Shown: piece by piece, positions 6,719 through 14,839 of the stretch
Layout of the letters: the number at the start of each line of letters is the position of its first letter
Position numbering within the stretch: position 1 is the first letter of the stretch
Assembly (NCBI GenBank): GCA_001872725.1
Contig: MNWR01000081.1
Location: 1-33,848, forward strand
Direction: 5' to 3'
Length of the DNA: 33,848 nt
From: Proteobacteria bacterium CG1_02_64_396
Lineage (GTDB): Bacteria; Pseudomonadota; MNWR01; CG1-02-64-396
Program-made: the position numbers and the translations under genes
The notes under the pieces: generated by a model
Database searches by the model: none
What the model saw: only the letters and a program-made list of their open reading frames with translations
What the model was told of the DNA's origin: nothing

Positions 6719-9355
6719 TTAACGCAACCGAGGGTGCCAAGCGGGCATCTTCCACTGCGGGGGGGTGCGGAGCAGGTTTTCCATTTGGTCGCTGGGCAAA
6801 GGGGTGCTGAACAAAAAGCCCTGCACCTCGTCGCAGCCCAGCCTTCCCAATACCGCCAGTTGTTCCGGAGTCTCGACCCCCTCGGCGATCACCGTTAGCC
6901 CCAGACTGTGCGACATGCCGACAATGGCGTCGACGATGGCCCGGCTTTCCCGCTCTTGGGTCAAATCGACGATGAAGGATTGGTCGATTTTCATGGTGTT
7001 CAACGGGAAGCGGCGTAGGTAGCCCAGCGAGGAGTACCCGGTGCCGAAGTCGTCGATGGCGACCTTGACCCCGAGCCGATGCAGCGCCTCTAACGTTTCA
7101 AAGCTGTGCTGCACATTCTCCATTGCCATCCCCTCGGTGATTTCCAGTTCGAGCAGATGGGGGGGGATGTTGGTCTCTTCGATAACCTGGGCAATCGTCT
7201 CAAGCAGTCCCGCTTCGGCAAATTGCCGGGGCGACAGGTTGATCCCCATGGTCAGGGGCGGCAGCCCCGCATCGAGCCAGCGGCTTAGCTGGGCGCACCC
7301 CTCCTTCAGCACCCAGGCTCCCAACGGCAGGATCAAACCCGACTCCTCGGCGTGGGGGATGAACACCTGGGGGGGGGTCAAGTCGTGCAGGGGGTGGATC
7401 CAACGCACCAGCGCCTCGACCCCAACGATGCGCCCGGTCTCAAGATTGATCTGGGGCTGGTAGTACAGGACGAACTGGTTTTCGCTCAACGCCAGGGCGA
7501 TCTCGGAATCGAGCCGGACCCGGGCCATCGCCGACTCCCCAAGTTCTTTGTAGAAGAACTGATAACGCTGGCGACCCAGCTTGCGGGATTCGTCGAGGGC
7601 GGCGGCCGCCTGTTGCAACAGCAGGTCGGGTTGTTGCCCATCTTGAGGGTAGAGGCTGATGCCGATGTTGGCCTCCAGGCGCAGATGCAGCCCCTGAACC
7701 CGGACCGGTGTGGTCAGGTTGTTGAGGATCTGCTGCGCCAGCTCCTCGACCTCCAACTGGCTGTGGACCGGTTGCAGCACAATGGCGAAGTCGTCCCCAC
7801 CGGTACGGGCGACCAGATCCTGGGGACGAACGGCCCGTTGAATCCGCCGCGCCGCCTCTTGCAACAGCCGATCCCCCGCCTCATGCCCCACCGAATCGTT
7901 AATCCGTCTGAACCCAGCCAAATCGAGCGCCAGCAGCGCCGCCCAGCCCCCCTCGGCCTGGGCCTTGTCGAGGCTGGTTTCTAGGCCGTGGCGCAGCATG
8001 ACCCGGTTGGGGAGGTGGGTCAGCTGGTCGTAATGCGACAGGAAGTCGACCGCCTCTTGGGCCTGCTGGTGCTCCTGCTGGGCTGCTAGAGTGTGCAGAC
8101 CGAAGGCCAGATCGCCCCCCATCTCTAAAAACAGGTCGATCTCCTCGGCGCTGAAGGCATGGGGCAGGTGGTTGTGGATCCCCATCATGCCAATGATTCG
8201 CGCCTCCCGGCGCAGCGGCATCACCAACATGGAGCGGAAACCGAGACGTTGCCCCTGTTCTTGTAATCCTGTGGGATCCTCGCCGTCGGGAAGATCCTCG
8301 ATCACCAAAGGGGCCTTGTCGCGCCAGCAGCGCCAAATCGGGTGGTCGGGGTTTTGTTCCGGGTCGGGCATCTTGTAGCTCTGCCCTTCTTTGAAGTGTT
8401 GCCGACTACAGGCCACCAGCGCAGGGAACGGAGCATCCGGTCGGGGGAGCAGGGCGATCCAGGCGATGGTTTGCTGCCCGATGTCCACGATGCTGGAGCA
8501 GACCCCTTCGATCAGCTCCTCGTCCCGGTCACTCCACACCAACATCTGGTTCACCGCGCTTAAGGTGCGCAGCGAACGGTTGGTCAGCACCAGGCGGTGG
8601 GCGGTGCGTTGTTCCTGTTCCAGCTTGGTTTGCAACCGCCGCGAGAAAAAGCCGATGCCCAGCATCCCGACCAGCCAAAGTAGGGAGTGGCCCAGCCCGA
8701 CCGCCAGCATGTGGGCGTTGGAGATCGCCTCATGGGGGGCCATCGAGGCGGAGGTGCTGATGCCACCACGGATGTCGCCGACCTTGTACCCCTGGGCCTC
8801 GTGGCATTTGAGGCAGGGTTTTTCGGTGACCAGGGGGCGCATGAGACGCAGATAGCGCTGGCCGTCGATGTCGGAGATTTCCATGACCTCTTTGGCGCCA
8901 CGTTCGAAGGCTCCCAGCGCCTTGCGCTCCCAAGGATCGGGCGCGTTTTCGGGGCGGATCGGTTTAAGGCTGGTGATGTGGGCGTGGATGCCAAATTTTT
9001 TAGAGGTCTGCTCAAACACCTGCCGGGTCATGTAGGAGGGGTTGACCAGGGTGAGATGGCGTCCCGAGGGGGTGTCGATGTCGCGCTCGGGCACTTTGAG
9101 GTAGGGGTTGGGGGGGGTGTCGGGGGAGACTTCGACATAGACCCCGCCGTGGTGGGCGTTCCAGTCGCGGTAGGCCAGATCCTTGATGAAGTAGGCCTGA
9201 ACCTCGCGGGCCGCCATGTCGACCGCCTCTTCCCGTTCGAGCAGTATGTTCCAGCCCATCGATACAGAGGCCAGGGCGCTCCAGCCCGCGACCATCCAGC
9301 CGGTTCCTTTGGCGAAACGCGTGCTGAGCATGGCGGGTGGAATGGGGGTCGTCAC
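6719..9355 (-). CDS. Heme-type sensor (DUF3365) - GAF - GGDEF - EAL cyclic-di-GMP protein
   Basis: Membrane-bound 878-residue signalling protein. A first membrane helix at about 20-38 is followed by a periplasmic Tll0287-like/DUF3365 domain (about 40-205) with an intact c-type heme motif CLKCH (181-185) and the family blocks [16 protein letters not shown] and GDIRGGIS. A second helix lies at about 214-238. Then come a GAF-like domain (about 265-425), a GGDEF domain with GGDDF (519-523), and an EAL domain with intact EAL (647-649), [24 protein letters not shown] and QGFLFS. It likely tunes c-di-GMP in response to redox state or a ligand at the heme. The start is uncertain: GTG at 9355 or ATG at 9331, neither with a clear ribosome site. 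It is divergent from the Lon-like gene. Confidence 0.92.
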   Translation of the reverse strand: MTTPIPPAMLSTRFAKGTGWMVAGWSALASVSMGWNILLEREEAVDMAAREVQAYFIKDLAYRDWNAHHGGVYVEVSPDTPPNPYLKVPERDIDTPSGRHLTLVNPSYMTRQVFEQTSKKFGIHAHITSLKPIRPENAPDPWERKALGAFERGAKEVMEISDIDGQRYLRLMRPLVTEKPCLKCHEAQGYKVGDIRGGISTSASMAPHEAISNAHMLAVGLGHSLLWLVGMLGIGFFSRRLQTKLEQEQRTAHRLVLTNRSLRTLSAVNQMLVWSDRDEELIEGVCSSIVDIGQQTIAWIALLPRPDAPFPALVACSRQHFKEGQSYKMPDPEQNPDHPIWRCWRDKAPLVIEDLPDGEDPTGLQEQGQRLGFRSMLVMPLRREARIIGMMGIHNHLPHAFSAEEIDLFLEMGGDLAFGLHTLAAQQEHQQAQEAVDFLSHYDQLTHLPNRVMLRHGLETSLDKAQAEGGWAALLALDLAGFRRINDSVGHEAGDRLLQEAARRIQRAVRPQDLVARTGGDDFAIVLQPVHSQLEVEELAQQILNNLTTPVRVQGLHLRLEANIGISLYPQDGQQPDLLLQQAAAALDESRKLGRQRYQFFYKELGESAMARVRLDSEIALALSENQFVLYYQPQINLETGRIVGVEALVRWIHPLHDLTPPQVFIPHAEESGLILPLGAWVLKEGCAQLSRWLDAGLPPLTMGINLSPRQFAEAGLLETIAQVIEETNIPPHLLELEITEGMAMENVQHSFETLEALHRLGVKVAIDDFGTGYSSLGYLRRFPLNTMKIDQSFIVDLTQERESRAIVDAIVGMSHSLGLTVIAEGVETPEQLAVLGRLGCDEVQGFLFSTPLPSDQMENLLRTPPQWKMPAWHPRLR

Positions 9356-9447
9356 AGGGCGGTTGGTCCAAAAGGCCGAGGTGTTCCGTCACCGGGATGG
9401 GGTAAGGTTGCGCCTAATTTTTTTAATCATACCCGACAGGAGGGGCG

Positions 9448-11808
9448 ATGCCTCTGATCCTGCTTGAGCCATACCAGTTACGTCAAACAATCGATCCCAC
9501 CGCATTAGGTTTTACCTCGACCGGTCAACTGAATCCCCGTATCGAGGATTGGATCGGCCAGCCCCGGGCCGAGCAGGCGGCCCGTTTTGGGCTGAATCTC
9601 GATGCTCCCGGTTACAACCTGTTTGTGCTCGGCTCCGAGGGGAGCGGCCGCTCCTCTTTGCTGTGCCGGGCGATGGAGCAAACCGCGGCCACCCGCCCGG
9701 TCCCCCCCGATTTGTGTTTTCTGCCCAACTTCGCAAATCCCCAAGCCCCCCACGCCCTGCGGCTCGATCCCGGCGCCGCAAGCCGCCTGAAGGGGGGGCT
9801 GACTGCGGGCTTGAGCGCGCTGCGCATTGCCATCGAGCGGGCGCTGCGCCATCCCGATTATCGCGATCAAAGCGAGGCGCTGCGTGGCGTGTTAGAGGCG
9901 ACCCAAGGGGAGGCATTCGAACAACTGACCCAGCTCGCCCGCTCTTTGGGATTCGGGGTGCACCAGGAGGAGGGCAAAATCGTCTTCACCACCGCCGAGG
10001 GGGAGGAGAGGAGTCCTCCCCCGCCGGGCGAGGAGGGGACCCTACGTCGGGCGACCCGCGCCTACTTCGATAAGATCGCCCCCCTCGAAAGCCGCCTCAA
10101 CGCCGATCTTGAGCGGCTCAAAACTGAGGTCTGCACCCCGGTGGTGGCGGCGATGATCGCAGCCCTGCCCCGCAGCACCATTGGCGGGGCCGATCTAGAG
10201 CGCTGGCTGGCTTTGATGCAGGCCGACCTGCTCGGTCGCCTGGATCTGCTCGAAGAGCCGGTTGAGGCGGGGGAGCCCGACCTCTTGGCCCCCCTCTACG
10301 GGGTCAACGTGGCGGTCGACAACGGCGATCTCAACCATGCCCCGGTGGTGATCGACGACGACCCCTCCTACCGTAGCCTGTTCGGGGGGATCGAGTACGA
10401 GCCTCGCCCCGAGGGGTTGGTCGCCGACTGGCGGCAGATTCAGGCGGGGAGTCTGCTACAGGCTCATGGTGGTTTTGTGATGCTGCATCTGCGCGATCTG
10501 CTGCGCGATCCGGCGGTGTGGGAAAAACTGCAACGGGTCCTGCGTTCGGGCCGGTTGAGCATCGAAGAGCCCAGCGCCCTGTCCTCCCCCCTGCCGGTGG
10601 TCGGGCTCAAACCCGAGCCGGTGGCGGTGGCGGTGAAAATCGTTCTGATCGGCTCCCGGGATGCCTACTACGACCTGCTCGAACTCGACCCCGAGTTTCT
10701 GCGCCACTTCCGGGCCAAGGTCGACTTTGCCGACGAGCTCCCCTCGACCATCGCGACCTGGCAGGCCTGCGCCCGTTTTGTGGCGGGGGTGTGCGTGCGG
10801 GCGGCCATGCCCCATGCCGACGCCCCTGCGGTCGCCCTGATGCTTGAAGAGATGATTCGGGCCAGCGAAGACCAGCACAAAATCAGCGCCCGCTTCGCCG
10901 ACCTTGAGGGGCTGGCGATCGAAAGCGGCGCCTGGTGCCGCGCCCGTAAGGGCAACCTCATCACCCGCGCCGACGTCGAGGGGGCCTTGGCCGGACGGCG
11001 GCAGCGGCACGGCGATTCCGAGGAACACTCCCGGCAAAGTGTGTTGGAGGGGGTTCATCTGGTGGCGACCGAGGGGCGAATGGTCGGGATGGTCAACGGT
11101 CTGGCCGAAATCGACATTGGCGATGCCCGCTTCGGCCACCCAATGCGGATCACCGCAAGGGTTCATCCCGGCGACGACGGGGTGATCAACATCGAGCGGG
11201 AGGTCGAGCTCTCCGGTCCGATCCACGATAAGGGGATGCTCATCCTTCAGGGTTACCTGGGGGCGACCCTGATCGCCGAGGCCCCCTTTTGCCTGAACGC
11301 CACCCTGGTGATGGAACAGGAGTACGGCGGGGTCGAGGGGGATAGCGCCTCGGTGGCCGAGTTGGTGGCGCTGGTGTCGGCGTTGTCGGGGGTGGCGGTG
11401 CGCCAAGAGGTGGCGGTGACCGGCGCCCTCGATCAATACGGCCAGGTGCTGCCGGTGGGGGGGGTGAACGAGAAGATCGAGGGGTTCTTCCGCATCTGCC
11501 AGGCACGGGGGCTGAGCGGCGATCAAGGGGTGCTGATTCCGGCGGCCAACCTGCGCCACCTGATGCTCGACCTTGAGGTGGTGGCGGCGGTGGCGGCGGG
11601 CGATTTTCACATCCACGCCATGGAGCGGGTCGAGGAGGGGATCGAGCTGCTCACCGGCATCGCGGCGGGTCATGGTGGGGAGGGGGAGGCCGACGAAGAG
11701 ACGATCTTCGGCCGCGCCCTCAAAACCCTGCGCACCTTCCGCCGTGCCTGTCATCACGACAAGGAGCGACGGGGCGATGCGCGGGAGTGGGGACGGCCAA
11801 GGCGGTGA
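9448..11808 (+). CDS. Lon-like ATP-dependent protease (LonB-like, AAA_32 class)
   Basis: A 786-residue ATP-dependent protease of the family with an N-terminal ATPase region and a C-terminal Lon protease domain, as in E. coli YcbZ-like proteins. The P-loop GSEGSGRSS (62-70) has Arg at the usual Lys position. A long insertion with charged helices covers about 120-270. The AAA core (LFGGIEYE, GGFVMLHLRDLL, HFRAKVDF) spans about 310-530. The protease domain, from about 550, has the Ser-Lys dyad S633 (EGDSASVAEL) and K676 (GGVNEKIEG). It should degrade selected or misfolded cytoplasmic proteins. A strong AGGAGGGG ribosome site precedes the ATG. The last 50 residues are charged and lack resemblance to the protease core. 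Confidence 0.92.
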   Translation: MPLILLEPYQLRQTIDPTALGFTSTGQLNPRIEDWIGQPRAEQAARFGLNLDAPGYNLFVLGSEGSGRSSLLCRAMEQTAATRPVPPDLCFLPNFANPQAPHALRLDPGAASRLKGGLTAGLSALRIAIERALRHPDYRDQSEALRGVLEATQGEAFEQLTQLARSLGFGVHQEEGKIVFTTAEGEERSPPPPGEEGTLRRATRAYFDKIAPLESRLNADLERLKTEVCTPVVAAMIAALPRSTIGGADLERWLALMQADLLGRLDLLEEPVEAGEPDLLAPLYGVNVAVDNGDLNHAPVVIDDDPSYRSLFGGIEYEPRPEGLVADWRQIQAGSLLQAHGGFVMLHLRDLLRDPAVWEKLQRVLRSGRLSIEEPSALSSPLPVVGLKPEPVAVAVKIVLIGSRDAYYDLLELDPEFLRHFRAKVDFADELPSTIATWQACARFVAGVCVRAAMPHADAPAVALMLEEMIRASEDQHKISARFADLEGLAIESGAWCRARKGNLITRADVEGALAGRRQRHGDSEEHSRQSVLEGVHLVATEGRMVGMVNGLAEIDIGDARFGHPMRITARVHPGDDGVINIEREVELSGPIHDKGMLILQGYLGATLIAEAPFCLNATLVMEQEYGGVEGDSASVAELVALVSALSGVAVRQEVAVTGALDQYGQVLPVGGVNEKIEGFFRICQARGLSGDQGVLIPAANLRHLMLDLEVVAAVAAGDFHIHAMERVEEGIELLTGIAAGHGGEGEADEETIFGRALKTLRTFRRACHHDKERRGDAREWGRPRR

Positions 11809-11843
11809 GGGGGAACGACAGGTTTTTCACAAGCCGCTTCATC

Positions 11844-11867
11844 GGGGCGCGTCTCCGGGCGCGCCCC
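11844..11867 (+). terminator. GC-rich hairpin between Lon-like gene and mutM, possible weak terminator
   Basis: GGGGCGCG (11844-11851) pairs with CGCGCCCC (11860-11867) across an 8-nt loop, followed by TTATT rather than a full T run. It lies 35 nt after the protease stop and 25 nt before mutM. It could end part of the upstream transcription or simply be a stabilising stem. Confidence 0.5.
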
Positions 11868-11892
11868 TTATTCCGGTAGTCATGGAGTCCCC

Positions 11893-12711
11893 ATGCCCGA
11901 ACTGGCCGAAGTCGAAGTCACCCGCCGCCAACTCCTGCCGCTGCTCGGATTGACCGTGGCTTGCGCCGAAAAGCTGAGCGACAAAAACCTGCGTCTGCCG
12001 CTGGGGAAGGGGGATTTGGGGCGGTTGAGCGGAGCCCGCCTCGACGCCATCGACCGCCGGGGCAAATACCTGATCTGGCACTTTTTGGGGGCCGATGGCG
12101 TGCCGCTTGAAATGGTGGTCCACCTGGGGATGAGCGGCAAAACCCTGCTTGATGCCGCCGATGCCAGCCCCCACGACCACCTGCGCTGGCATTGGTCGCA
12201 AGGGGCAACCCTGACCTACCGCGACGTGCGCCGCTTTGGCTTTGTGGCGGTGGGGGATGTGGGACTTGGGACCGAGATGACCGCCACGATGGGGCCGGAG
12301 CCGTGGGACGAAACCTGGGCCGCCCAGGTGGCGGCGAAAGCCAAGAAGGGGAGTCGCAGCGTCAAGGCGCTGCTGATGGATCAAAGCGTGGCGGCGGGGC
12401 TGGGGAACATCTACGTCTGCGAAGCCCTTTTTGCGACCGGCATCCACCCCGAAACCCCGGCCTACAAACTGAAGAACAAACAGATCGAGGCGCTGCACGA
12501 GGCGGTGCAAGGGGTGTTGGAGCGGGCCATTGCGGCGGGGGGCTCCTCGATCCAGGACTTCAAGGCGGCCCACGGTAGCCCCGGTTACTTCCAGCTCGAA
12601 CTCAAGGTCTACGGGCGGGCGGGGGAGGGATGCCCGGCCTGTGGGGAGGAAATCCGGGCGATCAAGCAGCAGGGGCGCACCACCTTTTTTTGCGCCAGAT
12701 GCCAGCGGTAG
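11893..12711 (+). CDS. mutM: Formamidopyrimidine-DNA glycosylase (Fpg/MutM)
   Basis: Base-excision repair enzyme that removes 8-oxoguanine and formamidopyrimidines and nicks at the abasic site. The 272-residue length is normal. The Pro following Met1 is the Schiff-base nucleophile, followed by the catalytic Glu; the usual PELPEVET reads PELAEVEV here. The conserved Lys (K58 counting Met) lies in RRGKYL, the lesion-recognition and H2TH helices carry MDQSVAAGLGNIYVCEALF, and the C-terminal zinc finger is C247-x2-C250-x16-C267-x2-C270. A GGAG lies upstream of ATG. It sits 84 nt after the Lon-like gene and may be partly cotranscribed. Confidence 0.96.
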   Translation: MPELAEVEVTRRQLLPLLGLTVACAEKLSDKNLRLPLGKGDLGRLSGARLDAIDRRGKYLIWHFLGADGVPLEMVVHLGMSGKTLLDAADASPHDHLRWHWSQGATLTYRDVRRFGFVAVGDVGLGTEMTATMGPEPWDETWAAQVAAKAKKGSRSVKALLMDQSVAAGLGNIYVCEALFATGIHPETPAYKLKNKQIEALHEAVQGVLERAIAAGGSSIQDFKAAHGSPGYFQLELKVYGRAGEGCPACGEEIRAIKQQGRTTFFCARCQR

Positions 12712-12732
12712 TCGGGTTCAACCGCCGCCAGC

Positions 12733-12902
12733 TCACCCCCTAATTCTGCCTGCCAGTCGTACCTCTTGGGCCGCTTCGGTGGTCTTGAGCAGCAGGATGA
12801 TGAAGTGTTCTTCGGCTTCGAAACGCCAGGGGTTGGGCCAGATGGGAATGGTGGGGGGGGGTCTGTGGCGGCGTTGAGCCGAACCTCAAGGGCGCTCTTC
12901 AC
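12733..12902 (-). pseudogene. Frameshifted gene remnant, possibly the C-terminal region of IleRS
   Basis: On the minus strand a frame from GTG at 12902 reads KSALEVRLNAATDPP, then enters a run of nine C (plus-strand G 12853-12861). One inserted or two deleted bases would join it to a second frame reading IPIWPNPWRFEAEEHFIILL, then a KTTEAAQEVRLAG tail and a stop at 12733. Both halves look protein-like and are interrupted only at the homopolymer. The arrangement (ALEVRL, then EEHFIILL-KTTEA) resembles the end of isoleucyl-tRNA synthetases (SLEAEVTLY...ELRFLLITSEA), but this is by eye only. It could equally be an unrelated decayed gene or a sequencing slip in the C run. Confidence 0.35.
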
Positions 12903-12918
12903 CGCCCCAAAACATTAG

Positions 12919-13092
12919 GGAAGCGCTGATTTAATGGCGCTTCCGAGCGACCCACAGATGGGCCGCCAAAATCAGGAACGGCAGTAACTGATTTTGCAAG
13001 CGAAGCAAAAACCATCGCCGCCTCATGGCGCCTACTGTTGGTTTTTGCGAAGCGTCGCTGAAAAAGGCAGGGGGCCTTTATTCAGCGTTTCC
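12919..13092. mobile_element. MITE-like element bounded by imperfect inverted repeats
   Basis: The left end GGAAGCGCTGATTTAA (12919-12934) is matched in inverted orientation by TTTATTCAGCGTTTCC (13077-13092), 13 of 16 bases. Nested inside is a stem, GCAAAAACCA (13005-13014) with TGGTTTTTGC (13039-13048), whose loop holds a GCC/GGC sub-stem. The left end also forms a hairpin, GGAAGCGC (12919-12926) with GCGCTTCC (12937-12944). No transposase is encoded. The right end abuts a minus-strand P-loop NTPase frame exactly after its Walker A Lys-Thr, suggesting insertion or deletion at this edge. No clean target duplication is visible. Confidence 0.55.
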
Positions 13093-13337
13093 TTGGTTTT
13101 GCCGCTGCCCCACGCCCCGAAGCCCCCGATCACCAGGGGCTCGCCCGGTTGGTCGGCACGCAGGTGGCGTGTGAGGGCGTCCAACAGCCCTGGACGTAAT
13201 GCTTCATCCCGAATAGCAGAGGTTCGCGTTTTTTGGGTACTTCCCGTGCGCCCATCCCAACCCCCGTTCCCAAGCCGCTCCCTCCCCCTCGTGAGGTGAT
13301 GGGTTCCAAACCTATCCGTGGCGGTGGGCGGCGTCAT
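13093..13337 (-). pseudogene. Truncated KAP-type P-loop NTPase, N-terminal remnant
   Basis: The minus-strand frame encodes LRPGLLDALTRHL, then GEPLVIGGFGAWGSGKT, which is the hallmark beginning of KAP-family P-loop NTPases (hydrophobic strand, G-x-WGSGKT Walker A). The similarity stops right after the Walker A motif, where the MITE-like element begins, and the frame only runs on into element DNA. Residues before about 35 look non-homologous, so the true start is unclear. KAP NTPases are membrane-associated and often linked to phage defence; no partner genes are present, so this is a relic. Confidence 0.5.
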
Positions 13338-13385
13338 GGGGTGGATGGGCGGCCCCTCCCTGGGCCTCGTTCCCTCCGCTTGGGG

Positions 13386-13655
13386 TTACTCCTTCTCAAG
13401 CTGTCCGTCGCGAATGATCACCCGGCTGTCGGAGTCGGTAATGTCGATCTCACCGACCCCCTCGACCTCAAGGGTGCAGGACCAGCAAATGCTGTTTCGG
13501 GTGGTGTTGCCCGAAATCGAGCCGCTGGTGGTGCCGCCGTCGTGGATCTTGATGTTGTAGCTGCGGCTGTCTTTGTTGACCAAGTCGGCGGCGGCCATGG
13601 CGGTGGTGGGGATGACGAGGGCCGCGAAGGCCAGGGCTGGGATGATGCGCATCAT
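13386..13655 (-). CDS. Small secreted protein with CWSC motif, unknown function
   Basis: An 89-residue precursor (88 if the second ATG is used). A signal peptide (MRIIPALAFAALVIP...AMA) is cut at about residue 22 and leaves a mature domain of about 67 residues. The mature part is rich in Asp, Ser and Thr and predicted to be beta-strand (YNIKIHDGG, SGSISGN, LEVEGVGEI, RVIIRDGQL), with two Cys in CWSC that could form a periplasmic disulfide. Two adjacent ATGs follow AAGGAG at 3 and 6 nt; the second spacing is more usual. I do not recognise a named family. It appears to be a periplasmic or secreted single-gene unit. Confidence 0.75.
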   Translation of the reverse strand: MMRIIPALAFAALVIPTTAMAAADLVNKDSRSYNIKIHDGGTTSGSISGNTTRNSICWSCTLEVEGVGEIDITDSDSRVIIRDGQLEKE

Positions 13656-13761
13656 GCACTCCTTTGAATTCGAGTTCGGAGGGTACGTTCTTTTGGGGAC
13701 GGGATGGCGGGGGGCCGGATTGGTACACCCGCTGGATTGAAGATTTCGCGGGCGATGATAT

Positions 13762-14088
13762 TTAGGGGCCGTTTTCAAGTAGTTCCAACACCTGCCCCGC
13801 CACCCCGTCGTCGCGCAGACACATGACGGCGGCGACGAGTTGAGGCGGGGCGCGGTTGATCGTGAGTTGGTTGGCCAGTGCCTGGATTTGCGCATGGCGT
13901 GGCGTTGGGGGGCTTTGTAGGGTGGCCAGTAGAAAGGCGCGGATCTTGGGGTTTTCTTTGGCCATGCCCATCAACTCGATGAAGCCGTCGATCTCGGCGA
14001 TGGACTGCTTACGTGCTTTCATGGCAAGGGTTTCATCGCGCTGGAATAAGGGTGCTGACGGCGGGGATGGAGTAGGGAGCAACGGCAT
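13762..14088 (-). CDS. Hypothetical protein, helical, unknown function
   Basis: A 108-residue predicted cytoplasmic protein with no membrane segment or recognised motif. After a Pro/Ser-rich first 20 residues it is helical: KQSIAEIDGFIELMGMAKEN, PKIRAFLLATLQ, HAQIQALANQL, PPQLVAAVMCL and VAGQVLELLEN. An AGGAG lies 5 nt before the ATG at 14088; a shorter product from the ATG at 14022 is possible. It lies about 100 nt upstream of the small secreted protein gene, in the same direction. Confidence 0.65.
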   Translation of the reverse strand: MPLLPTPSPPSAPLFQRDETLAMKARKQSIAEIDGFIELMGMAKENPKIRAFLLATLQSPPTPRHAQIQALANQLTINRAPPQLVAAVMCLRDDGVAGQVLELLENGP

Positions 14089-14130
14089 GGAGGCTCCTGA
14101 ATGTTCCGTGTTCCCGAAAAATGAGGAACC

Positions 14131-14670
14131 TCATCCCACCAGATCGAGCGGCCCTCGATAGCGGGTCGCCCGCTGCATGCCCCCCATTGTCTTTTCATTC
14201 AGGGTGACCATGGTGTAGGGGCCTTGGATGTTGCGATTCCAGGTGCAGGTTAGCCCTCGAAGGTTGGCCGGTTTGAAGCCGTACTGGCAGAAATCCTGGG
14301 CGGTGGGCTCCAAGGCGACAACAAAATGGCAACCCAACTGGGCGATGGTTTGAAGGCTCTGTTCCAGCAAACACCCCCCCACCCGTTGGGATTGGCGGTC
14401 GGGATGAATCGCCATAAACCGCACCCCCATTCCCCCGATGATGCCGTGCATCCCCCCGGTGACCCCATGTTCGGTTTCGAACCAAACCGGATTGAAGAGG
14501 ATGTGCCCAACGAGTTTTTCACCTTCAAATGCAACCAGTGAAACCCGGTTGGCGCAGGTAGAAGTCAGCGACTGCCCCGCCTCATCGGCTTGTTTGGGTG
14601 AAAAAGCCAGACGATGCAGAAAACGGATCGCATGGAGGTCTTGGGGCTCTTCGGGGCGGATGGCGAACAT
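14131..14670 (-). CDS. GNAT-family N-acetyltransferase (YhbS-like)
   Basis: A 179-residue acetyltransferase using acetyl-CoA. The GNAT core is visible: N-terminal IRPEEPQDLHAIRFLHR, the strand VSLVAFEGEKLVGHILF, motif A MGVRFMAIHPDRQSQRVGGC (acetyl-CoA pyrophosphate loop, R-x-x-G-G) and the later strand FVVALEPTAQDFCQYGF typical of YhbS-like members. The substrate is unknown. The ATG at 14670 follows AGGAG by a normal spacing; the upstream open frame has no family resemblance. It stands alone, 42 nt upstream of the hypothetical gene and about 170 nt downstream of the hydrolase. Confidence 0.85.
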   Translation of the reverse strand: MFAIRPEEPQDLHAIRFLHRLAFSPKQADEAGQSLTSTCANRVSLVAFEGEKLVGHILFNPVWFETEHGVTGGMHGIIGGMGVRFMAIHPDRQSQRVGGCLLEQSLQTIAQLGCHFVVALEPTAQDFCQYGFKPANLRGLTCTWNRNIQGPYTMVTLNEKTMGGMQRATRYRGPLDLVG

Positions 14671-14839
14671 GATGGGCTCCTGCCGTGGGTATTGTTCGGA
14701 GATTTCGGAGTGGCGCTCTGGTCGGTCATGGCCGACATGACTGGACGGTAGAACCTCAGCCGGGTGAGGTAAATGACGCAGCCCGGCAGGTGTGATGGAA
14801 ACCACACGTCCTGAGGTCGGGTTTGGTGGTGGGTAACGC

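Noticed and set aside
6495-6722. Small plus-strand gene starting at a repeat GTG (75 residues)
   Set aside because: Its N-terminal half is only repeat translation, the rest has no family resemblance, and it overlaps the stop of the GGDEF-EAL gene. It is kept as a hypothesis under the repeat finding only.
10456-11757. 433-codon minus-strand open frame opposite the Lon-like gene
   Set aside because: Antisense shadow of a gene with clear catalytic motifs; the translation is His/Gln/Gly-rich without a family.
14745-14835. Riboswitch or small RNA between GNAT and hydrolase
   Set aside because: Short stems such as ACCTCA/TGAGGT and GTGTG/CACAC are present, but no known aptamer pattern or terminator was seen.
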